Of a DNA stretch of 58,797 nucleotides, positions 51,003 through 58,797 are shown in pieces. The translations under genes were made by a program, and so were the position numbers. Each line of letters begins with the position of its first letter. Position 1 is the first letter of the stretch. Under the pieces are notes generated by a model. The model made no database searches, was not told where the DNA came from, and was given only the letters and a program-made list of their open reading frames with translations. Source of the stretch: an uncultured beta proteobacterium (GTDB lineage: Bacteria; Pseudomonadota; Gammaproteobacteria; Burkholderiales; Burkholderiaceae_C); NCBI GenBank assembly GCA_903845935.1, contig CAIMZI010000058.1, positions 1 to 58,797 on the forward strand, given 5' to 3'.

Positions 51003-52001
51003 TCATCGGCCCAGCGTCAACAGGCTGAAACTTCCAGGCTTGAGCTTGGGTCGCAAGCCCTCGGAAGCGGGGCTTTCGGCCTCCGCTGCAACCAGATAGA
51101 CGATGTGCTGCAGCGGATCCAGGGCCAGGGTGCGCGCAGTAAGCTGGGTGGACACGACTTGCTCCACTGCGTACGAGTCGCCGTTGACCACCGTCATGGT
51201 TCCCTCGCCGCTGGACGCATAGGCCTGCTTCAACACCGGATCAAAAGCGGTGGCGTCACAACCCTTGCCCACAGAAACCGAGGCCAGAATGGCGCCGGTG
51301 TTTCCATCCACTACCGCCATTTTCTGGTTGCGGCAACCCACAAACAGACGGCCACTTTGCGCATCGATAGAAAGACCAGTGGGCGAATCGCAGGCTGTAG
51401 ACAGGTCGTAGCTGGCAGTGACCGTGAGCTTGGCCGTGTCGACTACGACCAGCGCATTTCTGTCCTCCACATTGACAAACAGCCGCCCTGTTCCGTCGAC
51501 CGCCTGAAATTCCAGCTTGCCACCGATGAGCACCGTACCGATAACAGAATCGGTCCGTGCATCGATCACGGTCAAGGTTCCCGAAGCCCCATTGGCGACA
51601 AAGACGCGCTGGCTCGCGGCGTCGTAAAGGATGGCGTCGGGCTTCTTTTCTGTGGGCAGAGTGCCCAGCACCCGCAGACTGGAAAGCTCAAAAATGCTGA
51701 CCGTGCTGCTGAATCCGTTGCTGGTGTAGCCGCGGTCCAGCTCGGGCGCCAGAGCCACACCGTGTACGCCAGGAGTATTCGCAACGACCCCGACCAGCTT
51801 CTTCTCCAAGGTGTCAAACACCTCGACCCGGTCGCCATGGGTGATGAACAGGCGGTGGCTGATGGGCTCAAAACTGAGGTAATCCCACTTGGTGTCACCG
51901 GCTATGGCTTGACGCGACAGCAGATGAAAGTCGGAGGCCATCGCCTGGGATGCGGCTATGCAGAGCAAGAAGACTATGGAAAAAATGCGGGATGTTTTCA
52001 T
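51003..52001 (-). CDS. Secreted YncE-like beta-propeller protein
   Basis: A 332-residue exported protein. The signal peptide is MKTSRIFSIVFLLCIAASQA with cleavage after AMA near residue 22. The mature part is made of 40-45-residue repeats of YncE/YVTN type, such as TLTVIDARTDSVIGTVLIGG, LVVVDTAKLTVTASYDLSTA and MAVVDGNTGAILASVSVGKG. These form a propeller in the periplasm, usually of unknown role. It lies 80 bp downstream of the TRAP solute-binding protein gene on the same strand, possibly co-transcribed. Confidence 0.87.
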   Translation of the reverse strand: MKTSRIFSIVFLLCIAASQAMASDFHLLSRQAIAGDTKWDYLSFEPISHRLFITHGDRVEVFDTLEKKLVGVVANTPGVHGVALAPELDRGYTSNGFSSTVSIFELSSLRVLGTLPTEKKPDAILYDAASQRVFVANGASGTLTVIDARTDSVIGTVLIGGKLEFQAVDGTGRLFVNVEDRNALVVVDTAKLTVTASYDLSTACDSPTGLSIDAQSGRLFVGCRNQKMAVVDGNTGAILASVSVGKGCDATAFDPVLKQAYASSGEGTMTVVNGDSYAVEQVVSTQLTARTLALDPLQHIVYLVAAEAESPASEGLRPKLKPGSFSLLTLGR

Positions 52002-52081
52002 CCCGGCAATCTAACGCAAGAACATGACAGTTTGCGCAGCCCTGCGGGGCCGCGTTCCACCGCAATCGATCCGCAAGCGCC

Positions 52082-53086
52082 TTATTTGCGCACCTTGGCC
52101 AGTTCGGTCTGCAGTTCCTTGACCAGCTCGGCGTGGCCGTTGGCCGAGAACTTGGCGATGGCAGGACGTGCGGCGTCCTGCAGGCGCTCGGCCTCTTTGG
52201 CGCTCAGCACGGTGATCTGCATGCCCTTTTGTTTCAAGGTGTCGAGCGCCTTGGCACCGGCCTCACGGCTGTCCTTGCGCTCGAAATCGCGCGAGGTGAC
52301 AGCGGCGTCCTGGATCGCCTTCTTCTCGTCGGCGTTCAGACCATCCCACCACTTCTTGCTGACCAGCACGATCCACGGGCTGTAGACGTGCTTGGTGATG
52401 GTGAGGTACTTCTGCACCTCATAAAACTTGCTGGACTGGATGGTGTTGACCGGGTTTTCCTGGCCGTCCACGGTCTTGGATTCGAGCGCGGTAAACAGTT
52501 CGGAAAATGCCAGCGGAATGGCATTGGCGCCAAAGCCGTTGAACATGTCGATATAGACCGGGTTCTGCATCACGCGCAGTTTCACGCCCTGCATGTCTTC
52601 CAGTCGGGTGATGGCGCGCTTGGAATTGGTCAGGTTGCGAAAGCCGTTTTCCCAATACACCAGCCCGACCAGACCCTTGGCGTCCAGCTTGGCCGCCAGC
52701 TTCTTGCCGAAGGCGCCGTCCAGAATGGCATCGGCTTCCTGCTCGGTGCGGAACACAAACGGCAGGTCGTAAATGCCAAAGGAGTCGTCAATGCCGACCA
52801 GGGTGGCGGTAGAGACCACGGTCATTTCCTGGGCGCCGCCTATCAGGGCGTTTTGCATCTGGTTGTCATTGCCCAGGCTGGCGCTGGCAAAGCCCTTGGC
52901 CTTGAACTTGCCGCCGGTGCGTTTGGCCAGATCTTCTGCAAAGGCCTTTACAGCGTGCCCCTGGTTGCTGTCTTCCGCCAGGCCATAGCCAAAGCGGATG
53001 ATGCGGGTCTGGAACTCGGCCGCGAAGGCGCTGGCCAGGGAGGCGGCCAGTGCGGTGGCCAGGACAATTTTTGCGATTTTTTTCAT
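52082..53086 (-). CDS. TRAP transporter solute-binding protein, DctP type
   Basis: A 334-residue periplasmic binding protein. The signal peptide is MKKIAKIVLATALAASLASA with cleavage after AFA. The DctP family blocks are present: FAEDLAKRTGGKFKAKGFAS, QMQNALIGGAQEMTVVSTAT, YDLPFVFRTEQEADAIL and the ligand-Arg helix KLRVMQNPVYIDMFNGFGAN, then GQENPVNTI. With gntK upstream in the same transcript, gluconate or a related sugar acid is the probable ligand (inference). It is the last of four genes: gntK, DctQ, DctM, DctP. Confidence 0.9.
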   Translation of the reverse strand: MKKIAKIVLATALAASLASAFAAEFQTRIIRFGYGLAEDSNQGHAVKAFAEDLAKRTGGKFKAKGFASASLGNDNQMQNALIGGAQEMTVVSTATLVGIDDSFGIYDLPFVFRTEQEADAILDGAFGKKLAAKLDAKGLVGLVYWENGFRNLTNSKRAITRLEDMQGVKLRVMQNPVYIDMFNGFGANAIPLAFSELFTALESKTVDGQENPVNTIQSSKFYEVQKYLTITKHVYSPWIVLVSKKWWDGLNADEKKAIQDAAVTSRDFERKDSREAGAKALDTLKQKGMQITVLSAKEAERLQDAARPAIAKFSANGHAELVKELQTELAKVRK

Positions 53087-53108
53087 GCTCAGTCTCAGTT
53101 GTAAAAAG

Positions 53109-54386
53109 TTAATGGAACCAGGTCATCGGAATGGTAATGAAGCCGGGGAAGGCAACAAACAAAAACACCAGCACGGCCTCGGCCAGCAGAAAGGGCCAGA
53201 CGCCCTTGGTGGCGCTCTCCAGCGAAATCTTGGCCACGCCGCACACCACATTCAGCACGGTACACACCGGCGGGTGAATCAGGCCCAGCGTGCCGACCAG
53301 AATGAACATCACGCCGAAGTAAGTCGGGTCGATACCAGCAACCAGCACGATGGGCATCAGCACCGGTCCCATCACCAGAATCGTGGGCGTCAGGTCCATC
53401 ACATTGCCGATCAGCAACAGCAACAACATGATGGCCGCCATTAGCACGCGCGGATGTCCCATCATCGGACCCAGGAAATCCGTCACCTGGGCCGGCAGGT
53501 CGGCCAGCGTCACCATGTAGGACGACACAAAGGCCGCGGCGCACAAAAACATCACGGTGCTGGTGGTGCGCCCGGCATTGACCATCAGGCCCTTGAGGTG
53601 CGACAGCTTCACCTCGCCGTAGACAAACAGGCTCACGAACAAGGCATAGACCGCCGCCACGGCCGAGGCCTCGGTGGGCGTGAAAATACCGCCGCGCAGA
53701 CCGCCAATGATGATCACCGGCAGCACCAGGGCCCACAGCGCATCGGTCAGCGCATGTGCACGCTCGGACCAGGTTTGCTTGCGCTGCAGGTTGACCTTCA
53801 TGGTGCGCGAGAGCAAGGCCCAGACAATCACCAGACCACCAGCGCGCAACAGCGCCGGCACGATGCCGGCCACAAACAGCGCACTCACCGAGGTATTGGT
53901 GGTGACGCCGAAAATGATGAAGGGCATGGACGGCGGCACGATGGGGGCGATCACGCCACCGGCGGCAATCAGACCGGCCGAGCGGGCCACGGGATAGCCG
54001 TTGTCACGCATCATGGGGATCAGCAGGGTTGCCACCGCAGCGGTGTCGGCCAGAGCGGAACCCGAGAAGCAGCCCAACAGCAGGGTGGCCGCAATCGCCA
54101 CATAGCCCAGTCCGCCCTGGATGTGGCCGACCATGCTGACGGCCAGGTTGATGATGCGTTTGGAGATGCCGCCCGCATTCATCAGCTCACCGGCCAGGAT
54201 GAAACAGGGCACAGCCATCAGCGGATAGATGTCGGCACCGGCAATCATGTTCTGCGCCACCAGTTGGGCATCGAAGAAGTTGAGCTGGTACATCAGGGCC
54301 ACGCCGGTGAGCATCAGGGCAAAGGCAATCGGCATGCCCAGCACAATCAGCACGATCAGGGTGCTGAGGAAAATCAGAATGCTCAT
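53109..54386 (-). CDS. TRAP transporter large permease, DctM type
   Basis: A 425-residue inner-membrane protein with about 12 hydrophobic segments; it is the sodium-driven translocation subunit. Typical motifs: LIVLIVLGMPIAFALMLTGV at the N-terminus, PLMAVPCFILAGELMNAGGI, GCFSGSALADTAAV, APIVPPSMPFIIFGV and IHPPVCTVLNVVCGVAK. Length fits DctM. Its start overlaps the DctQ stop by 4 bp and it precedes the DctP gene by 22 bp. Confidence 0.94.
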   Translation of the reverse strand: MSILIFLSTLIVLIVLGMPIAFALMLTGVALMYQLNFFDAQLVAQNMIAGADIYPLMAVPCFILAGELMNAGGISKRIINLAVSMVGHIQGGLGYVAIAATLLLGCFSGSALADTAAVATLLIPMMRDNGYPVARSAGLIAAGGVIAPIVPPSMPFIIFGVTTNTSVSALFVAGIVPALLRAGGLVIVWALLSRTMKVNLQRKQTWSERAHALTDALWALVLPVIIIGGLRGGIFTPTEASAVAAVYALFVSLFVYGEVKLSHLKGLMVNAGRTTSTVMFLCAAAFVSSYMVTLADLPAQVTDFLGPMMGHPRVLMAAIMLLLLLIGNVMDLTPTILVMGPVLMPIVLVAGIDPTYFGVMFILVGTLGLIHPPVCTVLNVVCGVAKISLESATKGVWPFLLAEAVLVFLFVAFPGFITIPMTWFH

Positions 54387-54937
54387 TTGGCAACTCCTGC
54401 AGGGGTGGTCTTGGCGAGGCTGACATCGGGCAACGCACCCACTTTCGGCGGGTCACCGGCCATCACCGCATCGGGATGGTTGGTGACGATCTTCAGCAGG
54501 TTGGAGGCGACGATCAGAATCATCGAGGCGGCGCAGACCAGACCGGCCGAGGCGATAAAGGCATTGGGAAAGCGCAGCACGGTGGAATAGTTGTGCAGAC
54601 CAATCTCGGTTTGGGCCCAGCTGCCCACCAGGAACAGCCACAGCGCATACAGCGTCAGCAGGTGCGTGATGACAGCGCACACTCTGCGGGCCTTGCGCGG
54701 CAGGCGCGCCTGCACCAGCTCCACACCCAGATGGGCACGGCGGCGCAGCGTGAGGATGGCGCCCAGAAACACCAGCCAGACAAACAGCAGGCGCGACAGT
54801 TCTTCGGCGCCGGCAAAGCTGGTGCCCAGGGCGTAGCGGCCCACCACATTGGAAAACACCAGCAGCACGATCAGCCCCAGGGCCAGCGCCATCAGTTTCT
54901 CCACCAGGTGCTCGACCACGAGCATATTGAATTTCAT
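54383..54937 (-). CDS. TRAP transporter small permease, DctQ type
   Basis: A 184-residue inner-membrane protein with four hydrophobic segments (MALALGLIVLLVFSNVVGRY, LFVWLVFLGAILTLRRRAHL, VITHLLTLYALWLFLVGSWA, AGLVCAASMILIVASNLLKI), the small partner of the DctM channel. The RRRAHLGVELVQ stretch is typical of DctQ. The ribosome site GGAG lies within a duplicated GAGAAACTG/GAGAAACTG sequence just before the ATG. It begins 27 bp after gntK. Confidence 0.91.
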   Translation of the reverse strand: MKFNMLVVEHLVEKLMALALGLIVLLVFSNVVGRYALGTSFAGAEELSRLLFVWLVFLGAILTLRRRAHLGVELVQARLPRKARRVCAVITHLLTLYALWLFLVGSWAQTEIGLHNYSTVLRFPNAFIASAGLVCAASMILIVASNLLKIVTNHPDAVMAGDPPKVGALPDVSLAKTTPAGVAK

Positions 54938-54964
54938 CAGTTTCTCCAGTTTCTCAAATTGGTG

Positions 54965-55468
54965 TCAGGGTTTAGCGCGGTGCAGCCATTGCGACAGCTG
55001 CGCCTGCAGTGCATCCAATGACTCGGTGGCATCCAACCGGATCACGCCGGGCTCACCCACGGGTGACTCCAGCGTGGCGAACTGGTTGTCCACCAAGGCC
55101 GCGTTAAAAAAGTGCGAAGCCGCGCGCGCAATCACACGGCGCTGCGCCTCGCTCTTGGCTATGTCCAGGAAGGCGAACTTCAGCCCCGGCGAGCCTTGGC
55201 GCAAGCGCTCCCGATAGGCCATTTTCAAGGCCGAACAGGTCAGCACCACGCCATCCGGGTGCTTCTGGATTTCGGCCGTCAGCACAGCCAGCCAGCCGGC
55301 GCGGTCTTCATCGGTCAGGGCAATACCATTGGACATTTTCTCGCGGCTGCTCGGGCTGTGGAAGTCGTCGCCCTCGATCAGGGCGCAGCCTTCAGCCTGC
55401 GCCAGGGCGTGGGCCAGGCTGGACTTGCCGCAGCCGGAAACCCCCATAATGACAATCTTAGTTCCCAT
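54965..55468 (-). CDS. gntK: Gluconokinase
   Basis: Phosphorylates D-gluconate to 6-phosphogluconate, which feeds edd-eda. The 167-residue product has the P-loop VIMGVSGCGKSSLAHALA (about 6-23), the substrate region EGDDFHSPSSREKMSNGIAL, DEDRAGWL, and VLTCSALKMAYRERLRQGSP followed by SHFFNAALVDNQFATLE, all classic for GntK. It is the first gene of the kinase-TRAP operon. An operator-like palindrome lies 5 bp upstream of its ATG, between a possible -10 element and the start codon. Confidence 0.96.
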   Translation of the reverse strand: MGTKIVIMGVSGCGKSSLAHALAQAEGCALIEGDDFHSPSSREKMSNGIALTDEDRAGWLAVLTAEIQKHPDGVVLTCSALKMAYRERLRQGSPGLKFAFLDIAKSEAQRRVIARAASHFFNAALVDNQFATLESPVGEPGVIRLDATESLDALQAQLSQWLHRAKP

Positions 55469-55472
55469 GCTT

Positions 55473-55486
55473 GGTTAGCGCTATCC
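55473..55486. promoter_or_regulatory. GntR-like operator O1 at gntK
   Basis: GGTTAGCGCTATCC, with a perfect 8-bp core TAGCGCTA and the central CG typical of LacI-family operators. It matches O2 at 12 of 14 positions. It covers the expected gntK transcription start and the region before the start codon, so bound repressor would block the operon. Confidence 0.65.
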
Positions 55487-55492
55487 AATCAA

Positions 55493-55523
55493 GTTATAAA
55501 AAAGAGCGTCGTATTCGCTGCAA
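55493..55523 (-). promoter_or_regulatory. Possible gntK promoter
   Basis: On the minus strand, TTGCAG (55523-55518) then 18-19 bp then TTATAA/TATAAC (55499-55493). The spacing is slightly long and the -35 is imperfect, so this is a moderate candidate. It would start transcription inside operator O1. Confidence 0.4.
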
Positions 55524-55556
55524 AATATCAGTAATATTGGCAAACACACGCTTCCA

Positions 55557-55568
55557 GATAGCGCTATC
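55557..55568. promoter_or_regulatory. GntR-like operator O2 upstream of the regulator gene
   Basis: GATAGCGCTATC is a perfect 12-bp palindrome with central CG, 60 bp upstream of the regulator ATG. Its centre is 83 bp from the centre of O1, close to eight helical turns, which would allow a repression loop. Confidence 0.65.
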
Positions 55569-55627
55569 CTAAACGAAGCCGGAAGCACCCGTATCCGTAG
55601 AAACCCTTGGACTTGAGCCAGATCACC

Positions 55628-56653
55628 ATGAAGAAAGAAAGCCCGCGCCAACGTTCTACCGGGCGCGTGACCCTGGCCGATGTCGCCGCCGCCGCCGGTG
55701 TCAGCGCCATGACGGCCTCGCGCGCACTGAGCGGCAAGCGTGCAGTCGATCCGCTGCTGGTGGAGCGCGTGCTATCCGTCTCGCAAAAACTGGGCTACGT
55801 GCCGGACCCGGCGGCACGCGCCCTGGCCTCGCACCGCAGCAACCATGTGGCGGTGTTGATCCCGCTGCTGTCCAACGAGCTGTTTGTCACCCTGCTGGAG
55901 GCGGTACAGCTCACCCTGCGCGGCGAGGGTTTCCAGACCTTTATCAGCGTGACCCACTACAACCCCGCGGAAGAAGAGCAGCTGCTGCGCGAGCAACTGA
56001 TGCACAGGCCTGCCGGCCTGCTGGTCACCGGCTTTGACCGCACGCCCGCTGCACAAAAACTGATAGCGGCCAGCGGCATTCCCTGCGTTTACCTGATGGA
56101 GACATCCGAGCGCACCGATGTCTTCAGTGTGGGTTTTTCGCAGGCAGACGCGGCCTACGACATGACCCGGCATCTGCTTAGCACGGGCTGCAAACGCATT
56201 GCCTTTGCCGCGGCCCAGTTGGACCCGCGCACCTTGCAGCGCCTCAACGGCTGGCGCAAGGCCTTGACCGAGGCGGGTCTGTACGCGCCCACGCTGGAGT
56301 GGTTGAATCCGGCAGCATCGAGCATGGCGCTGGGTGGCATCATGTTTGAACAGATCGCCGGACAGAACCCACCGCTGGATGCCATCTTTTTTTGTAATGA
56401 TGACCTGGCCCAAGGCGCCCTGCTCCAGGCCAACCGGCTTGGCATCGAAGTGCCCGGGCGATTGGCCATTGCCGGCTTCAACGACCTGCGCGGCAGCGAC
56501 CTGATGAACCCACCGCTGACCACCGTGCACACGCCGTTGGACAAAATTGGCGAAGCGGCAGCGGCCATGCTGCTCAAGCTGATGCGCGGCGAGCCCGTTG
56601 ACACGCACAGCCTGGATCTGGGTTACCGCCTGGTGCTGCGCCAAAGTGCCTGA
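55628..56653 (+). CDS. gntR: LacI family regulator, probable gluconate repressor GntR
   Basis: A 341-residue regulator. The N-terminal LacI helix-turn-helix is RVTLADVAAAAGVSAMTASR with ALSGKRAVDPLLVERVLS, then the hinge LGYVPDPAARALASHRSNHV. The remaining part is a periplasmic-binding-protein-like effector domain (VAVLIPLLSNELFVTLLEAV; FFCNDDLAQGALLQANRLGI; IAGFNDLRGSDLMNPPLTTV). Divergence from gntK and two shared palindromes support the name GntR; the effector, gluconate or 6-phosphogluconate, is inferred. The start is the ATG of MKKESPRQR; an upstream TTG would add seven residues. Confidence 0.88.
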   Translation: MKKESPRQRSTGRVTLADVAAAAGVSAMTASRALSGKRAVDPLLVERVLSVSQKLGYVPDPAARALASHRSNHVAVLIPLLSNELFVTLLEAVQLTLRGEGFQTFISVTHYNPAEEEQLLREQLMHRPAGLLVTGFDRTPAAQKLIAASGIPCVYLMETSERTDVFSVGFSQADAAYDMTRHLLSTGCKRIAFAAAQLDPRTLQRLNGWRKALTEAGLYAPTLEWLNPAASSMALGGIMFEQIAGQNPPLDAIFFCNDDLAQGALLQANRLGIEVPGRLAIAGFNDLRGSDLMNPPLTTVHTPLDKIGEAAAAMLLKLMRGEPVDTHSLDLGYRLVLRQSA

Positions 56654-56680
56654 GCTCGGCTGCCAAGAGATCACCCTCGG

Positions 56681-58693
56681 CTAACGGCTGCCCGACAACA
56701 TCGCTTCTTCAAAGGCGCTGGGGCGCTGCTGGCTGAACATCAACGTGAGCGAGTGGCTGCAGCGTGTCATGGCCACATACATCAGATTGCGCTCGTCATC
56801 CAATGTGCCGCCATTGTCCGCCGGGAACTCGCCGCGTTCGATAAACGGAATAATGACGCGCTCAAATTCCAGGCCCTTGACACTGGGGATGTCCGAGAGG
56901 ATGAGCGATGTGCTTTTTCCTTTCCCGGCATTCAATTGTTCGTAGGACAGTTCCAGCGCATTGACGTGGCGGAAGAAGGCGGCTGCGCTGTCGAAAATCA
57001 GGGCCGCCTGTTGCAGTCCTTCGAGATGGGCAACGGCATCGGCGCAGCGCTGACGCTCCACCCAACGCAGCATGGCCAGGTGGCTCATGTCGAGTGCCTG
57101 CAGCATGGCGTCCAACATGCCATCGCCCGCGTGGGTCGCAGCCACCGCCATGGCGGCCTCCAGGCGGCGACGGATGGCAGGCTCGGCCCTGGCGATCTGC
57201 CTTTTGATAAAGCTGGCCAGCAGGGTCTGATCGTGCAGTATTTCCTGCAGGGCAAAGCGCAGGCGCTGGTCCTGCGACTCGGCCTCGCTCTCGGAAAAAT
57301 CCAAGCTCACACCGGCGAATTCCAGCACCGCCTGCACCATGCGGTGCCGGGCAGCAGGGCTGGACACCAGATCAAAATCCGGGTGCGAGGCCGCCAGCAG
57401 CGCGCGCAGCATCAGCACTTCGGGCCGGTGCAAATAGGTTGGAAAGGGATAGGTGCGATACGGAATTTCTTGCTCCAGCAAAAAGTTTTCCAGCAACACC
57501 GATTGGTGGGGATGGCGCAGCAGGACCACGAACTGGCTCATGTCCCGGCCCTGGCGCTGCCACTCAAAGGCCTCTTCGACAATTTTCTGGGCGCACTCCA
57601 GCGCTGCCGCATAGAAGAACGGCTGCACCAGGGTCTCGCGCTTGGCAAAGGATGCGTAGTGTTTGGAAGCCAGGTTGCCGGCCAGCTCCGCCAGCCTGGC
57701 GGAAAACCGATAAGAACCGGGCAGGTACATGACGCGGGTCTGGCGCCCGGTTTGCTGCACAAAATACGCCGGGTCCATGAACTTGGGCTCGGCACCCGCC
57801 GTTTGGTGCAGCACCTGGTCGGGGTCACCCACCCCACAAAAGGCGGCCTGCGGGTTGCTTTCCAGCAAGCGCCGCAGGATGATAAACATGGCCTCGTTCA
57901 TGTCGTGGAACTCGTCGACGCAGAGCAGTTGCAGCGCGCAGGGCCAGCGCGAGAACATGGCTTGCGGCAGGGTCTCCGACATGTCCCCGATGCTGTCGGC
58001 CAGATCGTAGGTGGCATCACCCAGGGAACGGAACAGCGGCAGCTCCTCACTGGACGGACGACGCAGGCGCTCAAAGCGCTCCAGAACTTTGAGCAGGGTG
58101 TAGTCTTCGCCACTGTTTTCGGCCAGCAAGCGATCCAAGGCTTCGTTCAGCCAACGCGCCCTGGGCAGCACCATCTTGCCCTTGATGCGCACACTCTGAC
58201 GGATGAAGTGCTCGAAAAAACCGCTGTTCTCATCCACTGGCAGCTGCAACTGGCTGTCGCCGCGTTGCTCCGCACGCTCACGCACCTGGACCAGGCTTTG
58301 TGCAATCAGTTCCTTGAGCGCTTCGGGTGCCTTCGACACCGGGGCGCGGCCGCCCTCGGTCTCGCTCAGCAGGTAGATGGCAAAGGCATCAAAGGTGGCG
58401 ACCCACAGTTCTCTGACCACATCGCTTGGTACGCCAATTTTTTCCAGCGCCCGCCTGAATGCCAGCCGCGACACGTCCGTATAGGTCAGCGTCAGGATTT
58501 TTTTGGGGAAATAGCGGCCCGTCTTTTGTCGCTGCCGCTCCAGCACCTCGGCCACCTTGAGCGCCAGGCTGGTGGTCTTGGCAGCTCCGGCATTGGCGTT
58601 GACCAGGATAGCCAGGCTGCTGCTGGTTTGCAGCTCGGTCTGCTGTCGCGAAGGGCTGATGTTTTGCGGGCGGAAATACGGCGCTGCCGTCAT
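56681..58693 (-). CDS. UvrD/Rep-like superfamily 1 DNA helicase
   Basis: A 670-residue 3'-5' helicase-like ATPase. Motif I is ILVNANAGAAKTTSLALKVA, with Ala where UvrD has the second Gly of the P-loop. Motif Ia region: ILTLTYTDVSRLAFRRAL. Motif II is LLCVDEFHDMN, motif III FCGVGDPDQVLHQTAG, motif IV LPGSYRFSARLAELA, motif V SVKGLEFERVIIPF and motif VI NLMYVAMTRCSHSLTL. There is no nuclease domain, and it is somewhat shorter than UvrD. Active unwinding is likely; the pathway is unknown. It lies just downstream of a tRNA-Asp gene and its terminator, and converges on gntR. Confidence 0.88.
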   Translation of the reverse strand: MTAAPYFRPQNISPSRQQTELQTSSSLAILVNANAGAAKTTSLALKVAEVLERQRQKTGRYFPKKILTLTYTDVSRLAFRRALEKIGVPSDVVRELWVATFDAFAIYLLSETEGGRAPVSKAPEALKELIAQSLVQVRERAEQRGDSQLQLPVDENSGFFEHFIRQSVRIKGKMVLPRARWLNEALDRLLAENSGEDYTLLKVLERFERLRRPSSEELPLFRSLGDATYDLADSIGDMSETLPQAMFSRWPCALQLLCVDEFHDMNEAMFIILRRLLESNPQAAFCGVGDPDQVLHQTAGAEPKFMDPAYFVQQTGRQTRVMYLPGSYRFSARLAELAGNLASKHYASFAKRETLVQPFFYAAALECAQKIVEEAFEWQRQGRDMSQFVVLLRHPHQSVLLENFLLEQEIPYRTYPFPTYLHRPEVLMLRALLAASHPDFDLVSSPAARHRMVQAVLEFAGVSLDFSESEAESQDQRLRFALQEILHDQTLLASFIKRQIARAEPAIRRRLEAAMAVAATHAGDGMLDAMLQALDMSHLAMLRWVERQRCADAVAHLEGLQQAALIFDSAAAFFRHVNALELSYEQLNAGKGKSTSLILSDIPSVKGLEFERVIIPFIERGEFPADNGGTLDDERNLMYVAMTRCSHSLTLMFSQQRPSAFEEAMLSGSR

Positions 58694-58743
58694 GGGCTTT
58701 CCTTATGAAAATTCGGCAAGCAGCGCAGCAAGCACCCATTGAA

Positions 58744-58773
58744 AAAGCCACCAGTCTTGCGACTGGTGGCTTT
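58744..58773 (-). terminator. Intrinsic terminator after tRNA-Asp
   Basis: A perfect 13-bp stem, AAAGCCACCAGTC and GACTGGTGGCTTT, with a 4-base loop, followed on the minus strand by a T run (CTTTTTC). It lies 7 bp beyond the tRNA 3' end and should stop tRNA transcription before the helicase gene. Confidence 0.88.
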
Positions 58774-58780
58774 CCAATTT

Positions 58781-58797
58781 TGGCGGAGCGGACGGGA
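58781..58797 (-). tRNA. tRNA-Asp, 3' end only (partial at window edge)
   Basis: The minus strand reads TCCCGTCCGCTCCGCCA: the end of the T arm, acceptor strand CCGCTCC, discriminator G and an encoded CCA. This matches bacterial tRNA-Asp, whose 5' acceptor strand is GGAGCGG and which needs G73. Only 17 bases are visible, so the anticodon is not seen. Confidence 0.7.

Noticed and set aside
58744..58773. Hairpin as an attachment site next to the tRNA
   Set aside because: The perfect stem with a T run fits an intrinsic terminator, and no direct repeat of the tRNA end is visible in the window.

Overview
The window looks like a chromosomal segment of a betaproteobacterium of the order Burkholderiales, probably Comamonadaceae close to Rhodoferax or Polaromonas. 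This rests on the high G+C content, the protein style, the Entner-Doudoroff (ED) genes edd-eda, the gene order pcm-like/rhodanese/tolC, the KDO and heptose transferases waaA and waaC, and an IorAB-type molybdenum hydroxylase operon. The genus is an inference. Genes are tightly packed and no intergenic stretch reaches 300 bases; the longest is about 205 bases, at 13709-13913.

Layout. 1-2.7 kb: the end of gloA, then the edd-eda operon with a HexR-like operator. 2.8-9.4 kb: two tandem paralogous hybrid histidine kinases with overlapping ends. 9.5-13.7 kb: an operon for a two-subunit molybdenum hydroxylase with its XdhC-like and MocA-like maturation factors. 13.9-17.7 kb: pdxH, a secreted DUF3299 protein, msrA, an apparently autoregulated TetR gene, a Pcm-like methyltransferase and a rhodanese. 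17.7-25.9 kb: a TolC-type channel, a CHASE-PAS-GGDEF-EAL protein, and the LPS-core operon waaC/phosphohexomutase/waaA. 26.0-28.9 kb: alkylation repair (Ada-AlkA fusion and Ogt) with an EamA exporter. 28.9-36.7 kb: a divergent, IclR-associated catabolic cluster of unknown substrate. 36.7-40.9 kb: a MASE2 diguanylate cyclase, a secreted double-Cache protein, a thioesterase, a DUF1223 protein and a VTT membrane protein.

41.0-49.5 kb is the main accessory system: a complete type II Wadjet (JetABCD) anti-plasmid operon. All its junctions are ATGA stop/start overlaps. Between jetA and jetB lie two 65-bp tandem repeats, each encoding a 22-residue mini-ORF that joins the same overlap chain. Wadjet itself is a described system; this repeat arrangement is the feature I find least explained.

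49.5-52.0 kb: a small orphan protein, an aldo/keto reductase and a secreted beta-propeller protein. 52.1-56.7 kb: a gluconate-type operon, gntK followed by a three-part TRAP transporter, divergent from a LacI-family regulator, with two matching operator-like palindromes 83 bp apart. Together with edd-eda at the other end, the window encodes most of a route from external gluconate to pyruvate and glyceraldehyde 3-phosphate. 56.7-58.8 kb: a UvrD-like helicase, a strong intrinsic terminator and the 3' end of a tRNA-Asp gene cut by the window edge.
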